A stretch of 64,000 bases of DNA, from the NCBI GenBank assembly GCA_025050535.1, contig JALBVF010000005.1, positions 1-64,000 of the forward strand, written 5' to 3'. Position 1 is the stretch's first letter; every line of letters begins with the position of its first letter. Origin of the DNA: Candidatus Protistibacter heckmannii. GTDB taxonomy: Bacteria; Pseudomonadota; Gammaproteobacteria; Burkholderiales; Burkholderiaceae. The notes under the pieces are model-generated. The model saw only the letters and a program-made list of their open reading frames with translations. It searched no databases and had not been told where the DNA came from. The position numbers and the translations under genes were made by a program. This document shows positions 52,604 to 64,000 of the stretch, piece after piece.

Positions 52604-53392
52604 ATGGCATTTCTCGCTGGCAAGCGCATCCTGATCACCGGCCTGCTCTCCAACCGCTCGATCGCCTACGGTATCGCCAAGGCCTGCAAGCGCGAAGGCG
52701 CCGAATTGGCCTTCACCTACGTAGGCGAGCGCTTCAAGGACCGGATCACCGATTTCGCCAAGGAATTCGGCAGCGAACTGATCTTCGACTGCGACGTCGG
52801 CAGCGATGAGCAGATCGCCGCGGTCTTCGCCGATCTCTCCAAGACCTGGCCGAAGCTCGACGGCTTGGTGCACGCCATCGGTTTCGCGCCGCGCGAAGCC
52901 ATCGCCGGCGACTTCCTCGACGGCCTCTCGCGCGAAGCCTTCAAGATCGCCCACGACATCTCCGCCTACAGCTTCCCGGCGCTGGCCAAGGCCGCCCTGC
53001 CGATGCTCTCGCCGCAGGCCGCACTGCTCACGCTGACCTATCTGGGCGCCGAACGCGTGGTACCCAACTACAACACCATGGGCCTGGCCAAGGCCGCTCT
53101 CGAGGCCAGCATGCGCTATCTCGCCGCCAGCCTCGGCCCCAAGGGCGTGCGCGTCAACGGCATCTCCGCCGGCCCAATCAAGACGCTCGCCGCCTCCGGC
53201 ATTAAGGGCTTCGGCAAGATTCTCTCCTTCGTCGAGGAAAACGCGCCGTTGCGCCGCAACGTCACCATCGACGACGTCGGCAACACCGCCGCCTTCCTGC
53301 TCTCGGACCTGTCCTCGGGCATCACTGGCGAGATCACCTACGTTGACGGCGGCTTCAGCTGCGTGGTCGGCGGCATGCCGCTGGAAGAATAG
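52604..53392 (+). CDS. fabI: Enoyl-[acyl-carrier-protein] reductase (NADH)
   Basis: Last step of each fatty-acid elongation round. The 262-aa protein has the FabI pattern [20 protein letters not shown], the [16 protein letters not shown] and [19 protein letters not shown] blocks, and the catalytic Tyr146-Tyr156-Lys163 set in [19 protein letters not shown]. The substrate-loop region [19 protein letters not shown] is also present. It is the target of triclosan-type inhibitors. It is intact and ends with TAG, 19 bp before a broken acyl-CoA ligase. Confidence 0.97.
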   Translation: MAFLAGKRILITGLLSNRSIAYGIAKACKREGAELAFTYVGERFKDRITDFAKEFGSELIFDCDVGSDEQIAAVFADLSKTWPKLDGLVHAIGFAPREAIAGDFLDGLSREAFKIAHDISAYSFPALAKAALPMLSPQAALLTLTYLGAERVVPNYNTMGLAKAALEASMRYLAASLGPKGVRVNGISAGPIKTLAASGIKGFGKILSFVEENAPLRRNVTIDDVGNTAAFLLSDLSSGITGEITYVDGGFSCVVGGMPLEE

Positions 53393-53411
53393 ACTCCACG
53401 GGACGCACGCC

Positions 53412-54957
53412 GTGAATCTCGCCAGCTGGCTCGCCGCCAATGCGCGGCTGCGGCCCAATGATCCGGCCCTGCTGGTGGGCCGACGCGTCGTCGCCGACTA
53501 TGCGCACTTCGCCGCGTGCGTCTCCAGCCTCGCCGGCTGGCTCACGCTGAACCTCGCGCTGCGGCCCGGCGACCGCATCGGCCTGCTGATTGCCAACGTG
53601 CACGAGTATCTGGTCTCGCTCTACGCCTGCTGGGAAGCAGGCATCGTGCCCGCGCCGGTCAACGCCAAGCTGCATCCGCGCGAGATCGCATGGATCCTCG
53701 CCGACGCAGGCTGCAAGGCGGTGCTGGCGAAGACAGAGCTGGGCTAGTCCCTGCGGCCCGAAGACCTGCGGCTCGCAGGTCTGAACATCGTCGACATGGA
53801 ATCCGCCGAATTCACCCAGGCCTGCTCGCAGCCCGGCTTCGGCGCGCCGCCCGCGCTGCCCGGCACGCATCCGGCCTGGCTGTTCTACACCTCGGGCACC
53901 ACCGGAAAGCCCAAGGGCGTGATGCTCAGCCACGGCAATTTGGTGTCGATGTCGCTGTGCTACTACGCCGACGTCGACCGCCCCGAGGCCGCCGACACCT
54001 ATCTCTACGCCGCGCCCATCTCGCACGGCGCCGGCCTCTACGGCATTCCGCATCTGCGCGCCGGCGCGCGCCACGTGCTACCCGAATCGCGCGGTTTCGA
54101 CGCGGCGGAAATCCTCCAGCTCGCGCCCAGGCTCGGCCGCCTGAGCTTCTTCGCCGCGCCCACAATGGTGCGTCGGCTGGTCGATTAGGCCGCCGCCGCG
54201 CACAAGCCCGGCAATCATTTCCGCACCATCGTCTACGGCGGCGGACCGATGTATCTGCAGGACATCGAACGCGCCATGCAGGTGATGGACCCCTGCTTAG
54301 CAAAGATCTATGGCCAGGGCGAAACGCCGATGACCATCACCGCGCATCTCGCGCGAGATGCACGCCCGCATGCATGCCGACCCGGTCTATCCGCGCCGCC
54401 GCGAGCGCCTGGCTTCGGTGGGCGTGGTGCAGTCCTGCGTGGACGTGCGCGTGGTCGGCGACACCTGACATCCGCTGCCGGCGGGCGAGATCGGGGAGAT
54501 CGTCGTGCGCGGCCCCACGGTGATGCGGGGCTATTGGAACAACCGCGAGGCCACGCAGGAGGTCGTGCAAAACGGCTGGCTGCGCACCGGCGACATGGGC
54601 TGTTTCGACGAGGACGGCTTCCTCACGCTCAAGGACCGCTACAAGGACCTGATCATCAGCGGCGGCAGCAATATCTATCCACGCGAGGTCGAGGAGGTTC
54701 TGCTCGCGCATCCTGCCGTGCAGGAGGTGTCGGTGATCGGCCGGCACAGCGTCGAATGGGGCGAGGACGTGGTGGCCTTCGTCGTGCCGCGTCCGGGCGA
54801 ACATCTGGACACCGCCGAGCTCGACGCGCTGTGCCTGGAGAGCATCTCCCGCTTCAAGCGTCCCAAGACCTACATCGTCACCGACGCCCTGCCCAAGAAA
54901 AACTACAGCAATGTGCTCAAGACCGAGCTGCGCAAGCGCCTGCTGCAGGCGGGCTGA
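53412..54957 (+). pseudogene. AMP-dependent acyl-CoA synthetase/ligase, three stops and a frameshift
   Basis: GTG 53412 begins an ANL-superfamily enzyme. The AMP-binding P-loop WLFYTSGTTGKPKGVMLSHG (about 155-175), the A5-like IYGQGETPMTI, the adenylate motif WLRTGDMGCFDEDGFL, RYKDLIISGGSNIYPREVEE, and the C-terminal catalytic Lys region (LPKKNYSNVLKTEL) are present. In the same frame TAG interrupts at 53745-53747 and 54186-54188. A shift near 54355 moves the rest into another frame, where a TGA (about 54467) also occurs. The intact gene would encode about 510 aa and may have been cotranscribed with fabI. Confidence 0.88.
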
Positions 54958-55069
54958 GCGCTTCGCGCAGGTCGCGGTAGGCACGGCTTGCCGGCGGACG
55001 GGCGTGCAGCCGGCGATAGTAGATTAGGCTTATCATTCCGAACAAGTTTTCACGCCTTCGCGCTTGCTC

Positions 55070-56363
55070 ATGGATCCAGCTGCCCATTCCGCCATGCAAA
55101 ACGAATTGGCCCTGTATGCGCTGTCCAGCATGGCGCATGTGACGCTGACGCCCCTGGCCCGCAGCGCGGCCCTCACCGTGGCCGCGCTCCTGCTGGCCTT
55201 TTGGCTAGGCGCGATCCCCTTCGCCCGCGATCCGCTGCCCATCGTGCAGCCCTTCCTGCTGATGTTCGGCATGGCGGTGTTCATCGTCGAGGGGCTCACC
55301 GTCTATCTGCTGATGCTGCAGTTCCTCTCCAGCGGCCATCTCTTCATTGGCGTGCTGGCCGCCGCCTACGGCTTCACTGCGCTGGTGGTGATGCTGCAGA
55401 TGCTCGTCTTCCCTGGCGTGTTCAGCGAGACCGGCCTGCTCGGCGCGTGTCCGCAGACCGCCGTCTGGCTCTGGGTCATCTGGCACGGCGGCTTCCCGAC
55501 CATCGTCGCGCTGGCAATGCTGACCATGCGCGTCGAGCCGCGCCTGCGCATCACGCTGGCGCGCGCAAAGCCGCTCGCTAAATGGGTGGTCGGCGCGCCG
55601 GCTCCTACCTGGGCCTGGCCTCCTCGCCCGCGGGCATGTACGTGATCGCCGCCGTGCTCGTCATCGGACGCAACCGCAGCGTGCTGATGATGTGGCTGGC
55701 GGTCGGCCTGTTCGCCTCCTGCCTGGACATCAGCCTCACGCTGGCCGCCGGCGCGCGCTACAGCCTGGGCTGGTAAGCGTCACGCTGCCTCGCGGTGTTC
55801 GGCGCGCTGGCCGTGCCCCTGTGGGAGATCACCAAGCTGTATGCGCGCGTCTCCGCCGCCAACGCGCAGCTGCGCGACCTGGCCTCGCACGACGGCCTCA
55901 CCGGCCTGTACAACCGCCGGCATCTGAACCTCAAGCTGCAGGAACACATCGCCCAGAGCAGCCGCGACGGCCGCAGCCTGAGTCTGATCCTGCTCGACAT
56001 CGACTACTTCAAGCACTTCAACGACGCCAACGGCCACCTCGAGGGCGACCGCTGTCTCACCGGCGTCGCCGCGCGCTTCGGTGGCGAGGAGTTCGCTCTC
56101 GTGCTGCCTGGCGCCAGCCAGCGCGCCGGCAGCGCGTGGCCGAGGAGCTGCGCGCGCGCATTGAAGTCCTGCGGATCCCGGCCTCGCCCTCGGGCAGCGG
56201 CCAGCCGCCCGTCTCGTCCTGGGTGACGGCCAGCCTCGGCGTCGCCACGCTGCTCCCAGGCGGACGCGAAACGCCCGAGCAGTTGATGCACCGCGCCGAC
56301 GCCGTGCTCTACGAAGCCAAGGCGCGTGGCCGAAACTGCGTCGTCGCGTCCATGAAATATTGA
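55070..56363 (+). pseudogene. MASE4-type membrane diguanylate cyclase (GGDEF), several lesions
   Basis: ATG 55070 begins an integral membrane sensor with several helices (LTVAALLLAFWLGAIPFARD, VQPFLLMFGMAVFIVEGLTV) of the MASE4 type. Frame breaks occur near 55585 and 55775. The catalytic domain begins LRDLASHDGLTGLYNRRHLN and contains LILLDIDYFKHFNDANGH and the active-site GGEEF. About 20 residues before the GGEEF motif are deleted, and another shift follows near 56125. The end (LMHRADAVLYEAKARGRNCV) is intact. Its stop codon lies inside the left end of the IS630 copy at 56360. Confidence 0.8.
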
Positions 56364-57474
56364 TCCGGCATTGAAACAATAAACTCAAGCAGCATACCGA
56401 ACCGGTGCATGTTCGAAGTAGCTCTTGACGCGCTCGGGCTGTCGCTGAACGCTGAGCAGATGCTGGCGCGTGACCTTCACCAGTTGCAGCTTCGAGCGAG
56501 CTGGAGCGAGTTTGGTGCCGACCTGCTTCAGGTCGGCATTGGCCATTTCGTTGGGACTCAATTCGGGGCTGTAGCTGGGCAAGTAGAAGACTTCGATCTC
56601 GTGCTTGTGCTCGGCCAGCCAGGCCTTCACAGGCTTGCTGTGGTGCACACGCAGGTTGTCCAGGATCAGGTAGATCTTTCGGCCGGCATCCTTGACCAGC
56701 CGGCGCAGGAAGTCGATCAGGATGTCGGCGCTCAACGCTCCGTCGAAGGCCTGCCAGCGCATCTGGCCCTTGTTGGTGACGGTGGAGAACACCGACAAGC
56801 CGTGGCGCTTGTTGTTCACGCGAATCACGGGCGTCTGGCCTTGCGGGGCGTAGCTGCGCCCGCGCACGTCGTCGCGGCGCACGCCGGTCTCGTCGCCCCA
56901 GTGAATTTCGGCCCCCTCAGCCTTGGCGCAGGCGGCGATCACCGGGTAGTCCTCGTCGAGCCACTTTTTCACCGCCGCCGGCGACTGCTCGTAGGCCTTC
57001 TTCATGGGCTTTTTCGGCGTGAATCCCCAACGCTCCAGATACAGGCCCATCGTGCGAACGGCCAGCTTGATGCCGTATCGGTTAAGGATCAACTCGGCCA
57101 CTGCCTGGCGGCTCCACAGCGCGTAGATCATCTTCAACTGGTCGGGCGTGCGGTCGCGGATCAGCCGCTGAACCTCGCGCTCCTGCTCCGCCGTCAGCGT
57201 TCTGCCCGTACCCTGCGGGCGCCCGGGGCGCTCAACGTCGAGGGCCTTCCACCCGCCCGCGCGATACGCCTTCACCGCCGCAATGAGCGTCGTGCGCGAC
57301 ATCTCGCATTGCGCCGCCGTGTCCTTCAGGCTCACGCCATCCAGCCGCATTTTCACCGCACGTCGGCGCCGTTCGTTCAGGGCAGCTACCGGCAGCGTTC
57401 TCGAGTCGATTTTGTCCCTGCAACATGCAGACTATATATCACTCAATAAGTTCAACGTTTAATTGCCGGATAAA
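56360..57474 (-). mobile_element. IS630-type element (type a), full length
   Basis: The element is about 1.1 kb. The plus-strand left boundary reads TA then TTGATCCGGCATTGAAACA; the other end, read on the minus strand, reads TCCGGCAATTAAACGTTGAA. The right-hand flank no longer shows TA-TTGA exactly. It is inserted between the GGDEF pseudogene and an integrase fragment beside tRNA-Ser, truncating both. Confidence 0.85.
56385..57356 (-). CDS. IS630-family transposase (type a), start codon altered
   Basis: The frame has the complete HTH region (MRLDGVSLKDTAAQCEMSRT), middle region (WGFTPKKPMKKAYEQSPAAV) and DDE core: IHWGDETGV, YLILDNLRVHH and SYSPELSPNEM. In the sister copies the gene starts MDKIDSRTLPVA at ATG. 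Here that codon (57419-57417) is AGG, so the first in-frame start is the GTG at 57356 and 21 residues of the N-terminus would be lost. The native length would be 344 aa. Activity of the shortened protein is doubtful because the lost part leads into the DNA-binding domain. Confidence 0.85.
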   Translation of the reverse strand: MKMRLDGVSLKDTAAQCEMSRTTLIAAVKAYRAGGWKALDVERPGRPQGTGRTLTAEQEREVQRLIRDRTPDQLKMIYALWSRQAVAELILNRYGIKLAVRTMGLYLERWGFTPKKPMKKAYEQSPAAVKKWLDEDYPVIAACAKAEGAEIHWGDETGVRRDDVRGRSYAPQGQTPVIRVNNKRHGLSVFSTVTNKGQMRWQAFDGALSADILIDFLRRLVKDAGRKIYLILDNLRVHHSKPVKAWLAEHKHEIEVFYLPSYSPELSPNEMANADLKQVGTKLAPARSKLQLVKVTRQHLLSVQRQPERVKSYFEHAPVRYAA

Positions 57475-57669
57475 AAACTCCAACATCTTTGCAAGGTGCT
57501 TGACCACTGCGGTGTTAAGGCCCTTTGTATCGAGGCTTTCTTTGAACTCATGTCGCCCGACCTTGGCGACGAGCTCGGCCGGTACACGCAGGCGCGAGTA
57601 ATACTTGCCTTGTCGGCATACTAAACCAGGGTATTTTTTCAAGTCTTCCACTCCGCCTGTGTACCACAT
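57475..57669 (-). pseudogene. Phage/island integrase, N-terminal fragment next to tRNA-Ser
   Basis: From ATG 57669 the frame reads MWYTGGVEDLKKYPGLVCRQ, GKYYSRLRVPAELVAKVGRH, and EFKESLDTKGLNTAVVKHLA. This is the N-terminal domain (DUF6538-like) of a family of tyrosine recombinases. It breaks off at the IS630 end, and the core-binding and catalytic domains are missing. Its position 72 bp beyond the 3' end of tRNA-Ser is the classic place for an integrase using that tRNA as attachment site. Confidence 0.7.
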
Positions 57670-57740
57670 TTCGTGTACCAGAGGAGTCTAAGTCATTGAC
57701 TTAGATGGGAATTCCAAGAATAATAACCACTTGCATTCGG

Positions 57741-57830
<90 letters not shown>

Positions 57831-57882
57831 CTATATTCGCGGAACGGTAGTGTTTCCGAGAAGTCGCTCATTATAGCAAAAC

Positions 57883-59229
<1,347 letters not shown>

Positions 59230-59247
59230 TTATGCAAAAGCAGCATT

Positions 59248-60687
59248 TTACCTTGTGGAGGAAGGCTCCCCGGCATCGGGGCGCAGCCGCCAGTAGCCGC
59301 CCAGCGAGATCAGGATCAGCGCCGCGGTGGGCATGAAAGCCAAGCTGAAGTCGGCCGCATGCGGCTTGGCGGCGTCGCCGCCGTGCAGCGCCAGCGCGCC
59401 GGCCGCCACCCCCAGGCCCATCGCCAACTGGAACAAGGTGTTGAACAGGGTGTTGGCGTTGCTCATCTTGTCGGCGGACACGTCGGCGAAGGCTAGGGTC
59501 ACCAGCGAGGTGAACTGCATCGAGCGCGAGAGGCCGTAGACCGCCATTGTCATCAGGGTCAGGGGCACGGCGGTGTCGGGGGCGAGCAGCCCGCAGGCGA
59601 AGGTCGCCGCGCCGACCACCAGAAGATTGCCCAGCGACACGTTGCGGAAGCCGAAGCGCCGCAGCACCGCCGAGGTCATCGGCTTCATGCCGATATTGCC
59701 CAGCGCCGCCGCCAGGAAGAGCAGGCCCGACTAGAAGGCGTTGAGCCCGAAGCCCTGCTGGAACATCAGCGGCGCGAGAAAGGGCGTGACGCTGATGCCG
59801 ATGCGGCTCAGCGTGCCGCTGAAGACAATGACGCGAAAGGTGGGAATCCTGAGCACAGAGAAATCCAGCATCGGATGCGCGGCTCGCCTGGCGTACCAGA
59901 CGGCGATGACGCCCAGGACTAGCCCGGCCAGCAGATACAGGCCCGCCTCGCCCAAGCTGCCTTCGCGGCCCACCAGCTCCAGCCAGACCATGACCGCCGC
60001 CAGCGCCGCGCCGCTCAGCACGAAGCCCGGCGCGTCGAAGGGCCGTTTCTGCCCCACGTCGTGGTTGCGCACGTGGGCGCGCAGGAGGAAGAAACCGGCG
60101 ATGCCCAGCAGCACATTGAGCAGGAAGATCCAGTGCCACGACGCGTAGGCGGTGATCAATCCGCCCAGCGGCGTACCGATCACGGGAGCCACCAGCCCCG
60201 GCCAAATGATGAAGGCGATGGTGCGCATCAAGTCCTTCTTCTCCACGCCGCGCAGCGCCGCGAGCCGGCCGACCGGCACCATCATCGCCCCGCCCGCGCC
60301 CTGGAGGATGCGCGCCAGCGTGAACTGCTCCGCTGTCTGCGCCAGTCCGCAGAGGACGGAGGCGAAGGTGAAGACCGCAATCGCCCAGACAAAGACCTCG
60401 CGCGTGCCGAAGCGCTCCGCCGTCCAGCCTCTCATCGGGATCAGCACTGCGAGCGTGACGAGATAGGAGGTCATGCCCGCGCTCAGGTCCACCGCGCGCA
60501 CGCCCAGGCTCAGCGCCATCTGCGGCAGCGCGGTGGCGATCACCGTGCCGTCGAGATACTCCATGAAGAAGGCCGCCGAGACGATCAGCAGGACGATCTG
60601 CGAAGGACCGCCGCCCTGGGCCGCGCCGGGCGCCGCGCCCGGATCGACGTACGGCTTGCCGTCCGGCTCCTTCTCCACACCGCTCAT
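59248..60687 (-). pseudogene. DHA2-type (EmrB-like) MFS drug transporter, one in-frame stop
   Basis: From ATG 60687 the protein reads through the first nine or so helices: AFFMEYLDGTVIATALPQMA with the DHA signature, RILQGAGGAMMVPVGRLAAL, and WHWIFLLNVLLGIAGFFLLR. A TAG at 59733-59731 then follows FQQGFGLNAF. The same frame resumes SGLLFLAAALGNIGMKPMTS and runs to the stop at 59248. Only this single stop breaks a 479-codon gene, so the loss is recent. EmrB-like pumps normally work with an HlyD-type EmrA; none is adjacent. Confidence 0.88.
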
Positions 60688-60712
60688 TCGTTCTCCGTCA
60701 GCCAGGGGCCGC

Positions 60713-61678
60713 TCAAGGCGTGATCAGGATCGCGCCCTGCGTGGCCCGCGATTCCGCCGCGACGTGCGCATCGGCGATCTTCTACAGCGGGAAGCGCTGG
60801 CTGATATGCGCCTTGACAAGCCCCGCCTTGACGGCGGCGAACAGGTCGGCGGCGTTCTCGCGGAAGACGGCCGGGTCGGCGTTGTGCGGGAAGACCGAGG
60901 GCTGCGTCAGGAAGAGACAGCCCTTCTTGTTCAGCGTGTCCGGTTCGATGGCCGGCGCTGGGCCAGAGGCGCCGCCGTAGACCACCAGCAGCCCGAAGGG
61001 CGCCATGCAGTCGAGCGACTTCACACCGTGTCCTTGCCCACCGAGTCGTAGACCACGCGGGCTTTCTTGCCGCCGGTGGCCTTGAGGAATTCCTCGGGCC
61101 AGTCGGGGTTCTTGTAGTCGATGGCGACGTCGCAGCCGGCCGCTTTCTCGGTGGCGCATTTCTCCGGCCCGCCGGCCGTTCCGACGACGAAGGCGCCTAG
61201 GCCCTTGGCCAAGCCGCTGAGGATCTGGCCCACGCCGCCGGCGGCCGCGTGCACGAGCACGATGTCGCCGGGCTGGACCGCATACGTCTTCTTCACGAGG
61301 AACTGCGCGGTCATGCTCTTGAAGATCACCGCCGCGGCCTCCTCGTTGGACACGCCCGCGGTGATCAGCACCACGAGCTCGGCGGCGACGTTGCGGCGGT
61401 CCGCGTAGGTGCCCAGAGGCCACGTGGTCGCCCGCCTTCACGTTCGTCACGCCTTCGCCAACTGCCTCCACCACGCCGTCCGCCTCATGGCCCATGCTGC
61501 TTGGCAGCTGCAGCGGATACACGCCCTTGCGCTGATAGACGTCGATGAAATTGAAGCTGATGGAGGTCTGCCGGACCTGCACCTCGCCCTTGCTGGGCGC
61601 GAGCAGCTCGAGCACGTCGAGCTGCAGCTTTTCCGGGCCGCCATGTTTATGGATGTGCACCACTCTTGCCGTCGCCAT
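60713..61678 (-). pseudogene. NADPH:quinone oxidoreductase (zinc-free MDR family), disrupted
   Basis: ATG 61678 begins ATARVVHIHKHGGPEKLQLD. The substrate-domain blocks SISFNFIDVYQRKGVYPLQL and SSMGHEADGVVEAVGEGVTN follow, with a shift near 61415. The coenzyme-binding part then reads LVHAAAGGVGQILSGLAKGL and YDSVGKDTV in another frame. The third segment (KSLDCMAPFGLLVVYGGASG) is separated by another shift near 61020. A TAG (about 60783) interrupts just before the C-terminus. The order of blocks identifies the QOR/crotonyl-reductase group. Confidence 0.85.
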
Positions 61679-61766
61679 CGCCTGCCTCTCCTTGGAATCG
61701 TTATGCCGACAAAGGCGTAACGATGCCACTTTTTCTGGATTTGCGCATTGGCGGTAAAATCCGAAC

Positions 61767-62321
61767 ATGCCGCTGAATTCCACTGTCTCCCACATTCCGC
61801 TTCACACCCGCAGCATCACCATCCAATGTTATCGCCGCGAGGACGGGCTTTACGACATCGAAGGTCGCCTGACCGACGTCAAGACCCGCGACATCCCGCT
61901 GGCCACCGGCATCCGCAAGGCCGGCGACAACATCCACGAGATGTTGCTGCGCATCACGGTGGACAACAAGCTCAACATCATCAACGCCGAAGCCAGCTCC
62001 GACGCCGTCCCCTACACCGGCCATTGCGGCAACATCACGCCCGCGTACAAGCAGTTGATCGGCATGTCGCTGCGGCCCGGATTCAGCGCCAAGGTGCGCA
62101 ATATCTTCGGCTGCATCGAAGGCTGCGCCCACATCACCAAACTGATCGGCTCGCTCGCCACCACCGCCTACCAGACCATGGCCGGAGAAGGCCTCCGGCC
62201 CGAGAACCAGCGCCCTTTTCAGCTCGACGGCTGCCATGCGCTGCGCATCGACGGCCCGGCGGTGCAGGAGTTCTATCCGAAGTGGTACGACCCGAAGCGC
62301 GAAGGCGCCGGCTCCGAATGA
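61767..62321 (+). CDS. DUF2889 family protein
   Basis: The 184-aa protein starts at ATG 61767. It contains RSITIQCYRREDGLYDIEGR, LTDVKTRDIPLATGIRKAGD, IHEMLLRITVDNKLNIINAE and a Cys-containing region (FGCIEGCAHITKLIGSLATT, AYQTM). This is the standard DUF2889 layout, a family of unknown function that is common in betaproteobacteria. There is no signal peptide. It is convergent with the rarA remnant; the two stop codons abut at 62321/62322. Intact. Confidence 0.88.
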   Translation: MPLNSTVSHIPLHTRSITIQCYRREDGLYDIEGRLTDVKTRDIPLATGIRKAGDNIHEMLLRITVDNKLNIINAEASSDAVPYTGHCGNITPAYKQLIGMSLRPGFSAKVRNIFGCIEGCAHITKLIGSLATTAYQTMAGEGLRPENQRPFQLDGCHALRIDGPAVQEFYPKWYDPKREGAGSE

Positions 62322-62970
62322 CTATTCATCTCTCGCCTTGCAGTCCGGGTCCCGCAGCCAGGCGAGCTTCTCCGCGATCTTGATTTCCATGCCACGCGGC
62401 ACCGGCCGGTACCAGACCGGCTCGTGCATGCCCTCGGGCAGATAGGTCTCGCCCGCCGCGTAAGCGTTGGGCTCGTTGTGGGCGTAGCGGTAGTCGTGGC
62501 CGTAGCCCAGCTCCTTCATCAGCTTGGTCGGCGCGTTGCGCAGATGCACCGGCACCTCGCGCGACTTATCCTTGCGGATAAAAGCCATCGCCTCGTTGAA
62601 GGCGTTGTAGCCGGCGTTGCTCTTGGCGGCGATGGAGAGATAGATGACGGCCTGCGCCAACGCCAGCTTGCCGTCGGGCGAACCCAGTCGCTCGTAGGTC
62701 TCGGCCGCCTCGTTGACCACCTGAAAGGCGCGTGGATCGGCGAGGCCGATGTCCTCGTAGGCCATGCGCACGATGCGCCGCGTCCGGATGCGAGCCGCGC
62801 ACCGACTTGTGCAGGGCCGAGATCTGGTCCTAGAAATTGTCGCCGCCCTTGTCGAAGCGGCGGGCGTTGAGCGTGAGTGCATTGCCGACGAATTCGCCAT
62901 CGATCTGCGTGACGCCCGCGGCGAGCGCCGACGTCTTGGCCAGCTCCAGCAGGTTTAGAACCAACTGATT
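62322..62970 (-). pseudogene. rarA: Replication-associated recombination protein RarA, C-terminal remnant
   Basis: The last part of RarA is readable: LLELAKTSALAAGVTQIDGE, then a TAG (62833-62831) after GGDNF, then DQISALHKSVRGSHPDAA. The end is in another frame (RIVRMAYEDIGLADPRAFQV, SPDGKLALAQAVIYLSIAAK, SNAGYNAFNEAMAFI) and runs to TAG 62324-62322. A segment between SHPDAA and RIVRMA is also deleted. The N-terminal AAA+ ATPase domain (about 200 residues) is absent; beyond 62970 the sequence is unrelated. rarA near serS is the ancestral order. Confidence 0.85.
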
Positions 62971-63103
62971 TGGCAGTGGGCCAAGTCTTGGAAGTCCGCG
63001 AATGCACTTAGCAAGAAGCTCCCTCCAAAGGGTCAGCATGACAGCATGAGAAGAAATCTAAGATATAAAAAGCACAAAATCGGATGCTTTCTTTTTTGTG
63101 TTA
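62971..63103. other. Gap between rarA remnant and IS630 copy
   Basis: This 133-bp stretch is AT-richer than its surroundings and shows no open frame. The segment AAAAGCA...TGCTTT followed by a T run near 63070-63098 could act as a weak plus-strand terminator. It probably marks the deletion that removed the first half of rarA. Confidence 0.35.
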
Positions 63104-64000
63104 TTGATCCAGCACTTAAACATTGAACTTATTGAGTGATATATAGTCGGCATGTTGCATGGACAAAATCGACTCGAGAACGCTGCCGGTAGCCGCCCTG
63201 AACGAACGGCGCCGACGTGCGGTGAAGATGCGGCTGGATGGCGTGAGCCTGAAGGACGCAGCGGCGCAATGCGAGATGTCGCGCACGACGCTCATTGCGG
63301 CGGTGAAGGCGTATCGCGCGGGCGGGTGGAAGGCCCTCGACGTTGAGCGCCCCGGGCGCCCACAGGGTACGGGCAGAACGCTGACGGCGGAGCAGGAGCG
63401 CGAGGTTCAGCGGCTGATCCGCTGACCGCACGCCCGACCAGTTGAAGATGATCTACGCGCTGTGGAGCCGCCAGGCAGTTGCCGAGTTGATCCTTAACCG
63501 ATACGGCATCAAGCTGGCCGTTCGCACGATGGGCCTGTATCTGGAGCGTTGGGGCTTCACGCCGAAAAAGCCCATGAAGAAGGCCTACGAGCAGTCGCCG
63601 GCGGCGGTGAAAAAGTGGCTCGACGAGGCCGGCTTGCGCAGTGACGACGTGCGCGGGCGCAGCTACGCCCCGCAAGGCCAGACGCCCGTGATTCGCGTGA
63701 ACAACAAGCGCCACGGCTTGTCGGTGATCTCCACCGTCACCAACAAGAGCCAGATGTGCTGGCAGGCCTTCGACGGAGCGTTGAGCGCCGACATCCTGAT
63801 CGACTTCCTGCGCCGGCTGGTCAAGGATGCCGGCCGAAAGATCTACTTGATCCTGGACAACCTGCGCGTGCACTACAGCAAGCCCGTGAAGGCCTGGCTG
63901 GCCGAGCAAAAGCACGAGATCGAAGTCTTCTATTTGCCCAGCTACAGCCCCGAACTGAGCCCCAACGAAATGGCCAATGCCGACCTGAAGCAGGTCGGCA
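63104..64000 (+). mobile_element. IS630-type element (type a), damaged copy running off right edge
   Basis: The left end reads TTGATCCAGCACTTAAACA after TA at 63102-63103. The transposase gene follows on the plus strand, in the same orientation as the copy at the left edge of the window. The 3' end lies outside the window. Confidence 0.88.
63159..64000 (+). pseudogene. IS630 transposase (type a), +1 frameshift and internal deletion
   Basis: ATG 63159 begins MDKIDSRTLPVAALNERRRR. After EVQRLIR an extra T (CGCTGACC) causes a stop at 63423-63425; the shifted frame continues TPDQLKMIYALWSRQAVAEL. About 24 codons between KWLDE and the DDVRGRSYAPQG block are missing compared with the copy at 56385. 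That removes the HWGDE motif with the first catalytic Asp. The second Asp (YLILDNLRVHY) and the Glu region (SYSPELSPNEM) are present. The gene cannot encode an active transposase. Confidence 0.88.

Noticed and set aside
52490-53458. Upstream extension of the FAD-dependent dehydrogenase frame to 869 codons
   Set aside because: The extension lies antisense to fabI and has no family similarity. The conserved N-terminus starts at 52489.

Overview
The window is about 64 kb of GC-rich DNA from a betaproteobacterium, most likely of the order Burkholderiales. This rests on gene order: sucA-sucB-lpd followed by an AFG1/ZapE ATPase, scpB-rluB, rimP-nusA-infB-rbfA-truB-typA, and thrS-infC-rpmI-rplT-pheS-pheT-ihfA-merR. 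The proteins also read like Burkholderiales homologues. I cannot assign a genus from sequence alone.

The window has two characters. Housekeeping blocks are intact: typA to rimP (9.9-18.0 kb), rluB/scpB (18.4-20.9 kb), zapE-lpd-sucB-sucA (21.1-27.8 kb), merR-ihfA-pheT-pheS-rplT-rpmI-infC-thrS (34.7-42.5 kb), fabI (52.6 kb) and serS (57.9 kb). Almost everything between them is decaying. I count more than twenty broken genes. They include a Crp/Fnr regulator, a small GTPase, two integrases, phage morphons, a TolC and an HlyD of a type I secretion locus, a sulfatase, a two-component phosphorelay (Hpt, receiver, hybrid kinase), several MFS transporters, a tricarboxylate-binding receptor, relA, a ugpC-type ATPase with its phosphodiesterase, a flavoprotein, an acyl-CoA ligase, a MASE4-GGDEF cyclase, a quinone oxidoreductase and rarA. 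The lesions are in-frame stops, single-base indels and internal deletions, and many reading frames are otherwise well preserved. This points to recent, ongoing genome erosion, as in a host-restricted or bottlenecked lineage.

IS630-family elements are the main mobile elements. Type a occurs four times: right end at 1-217, remnant at 46855-47261, full-length at 56360-57474, damaged copy from 63104 off the right edge. Type b occurs once, apparently intact and flanked by TA, at 45688-46811. Integrase remnants lie beside dusA and an atypical tRNA-Leu (2.9-4.1 kb) and beside tRNA-Ser (57.5-57.8 kb), marking old island or prophage sites. Five tRNA genes are visible: His, an interrupted Leu-like gene, Pro(GGG), Val(GAC) and Ser(CGA).

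Points most worth a second look are the tRNA-Leu-like gene whose anticodon loop carries about 33-35 extra bases, a strong promoter plus structured leader ending in a terminator just before rimP, a tandem 12-bp repeat between dusA and a divergent integrase, the multi-lesion loss of relA, and two IS630 copies that share the same +1 frameshift. I did not find a convincing new defence or biosynthetic system.
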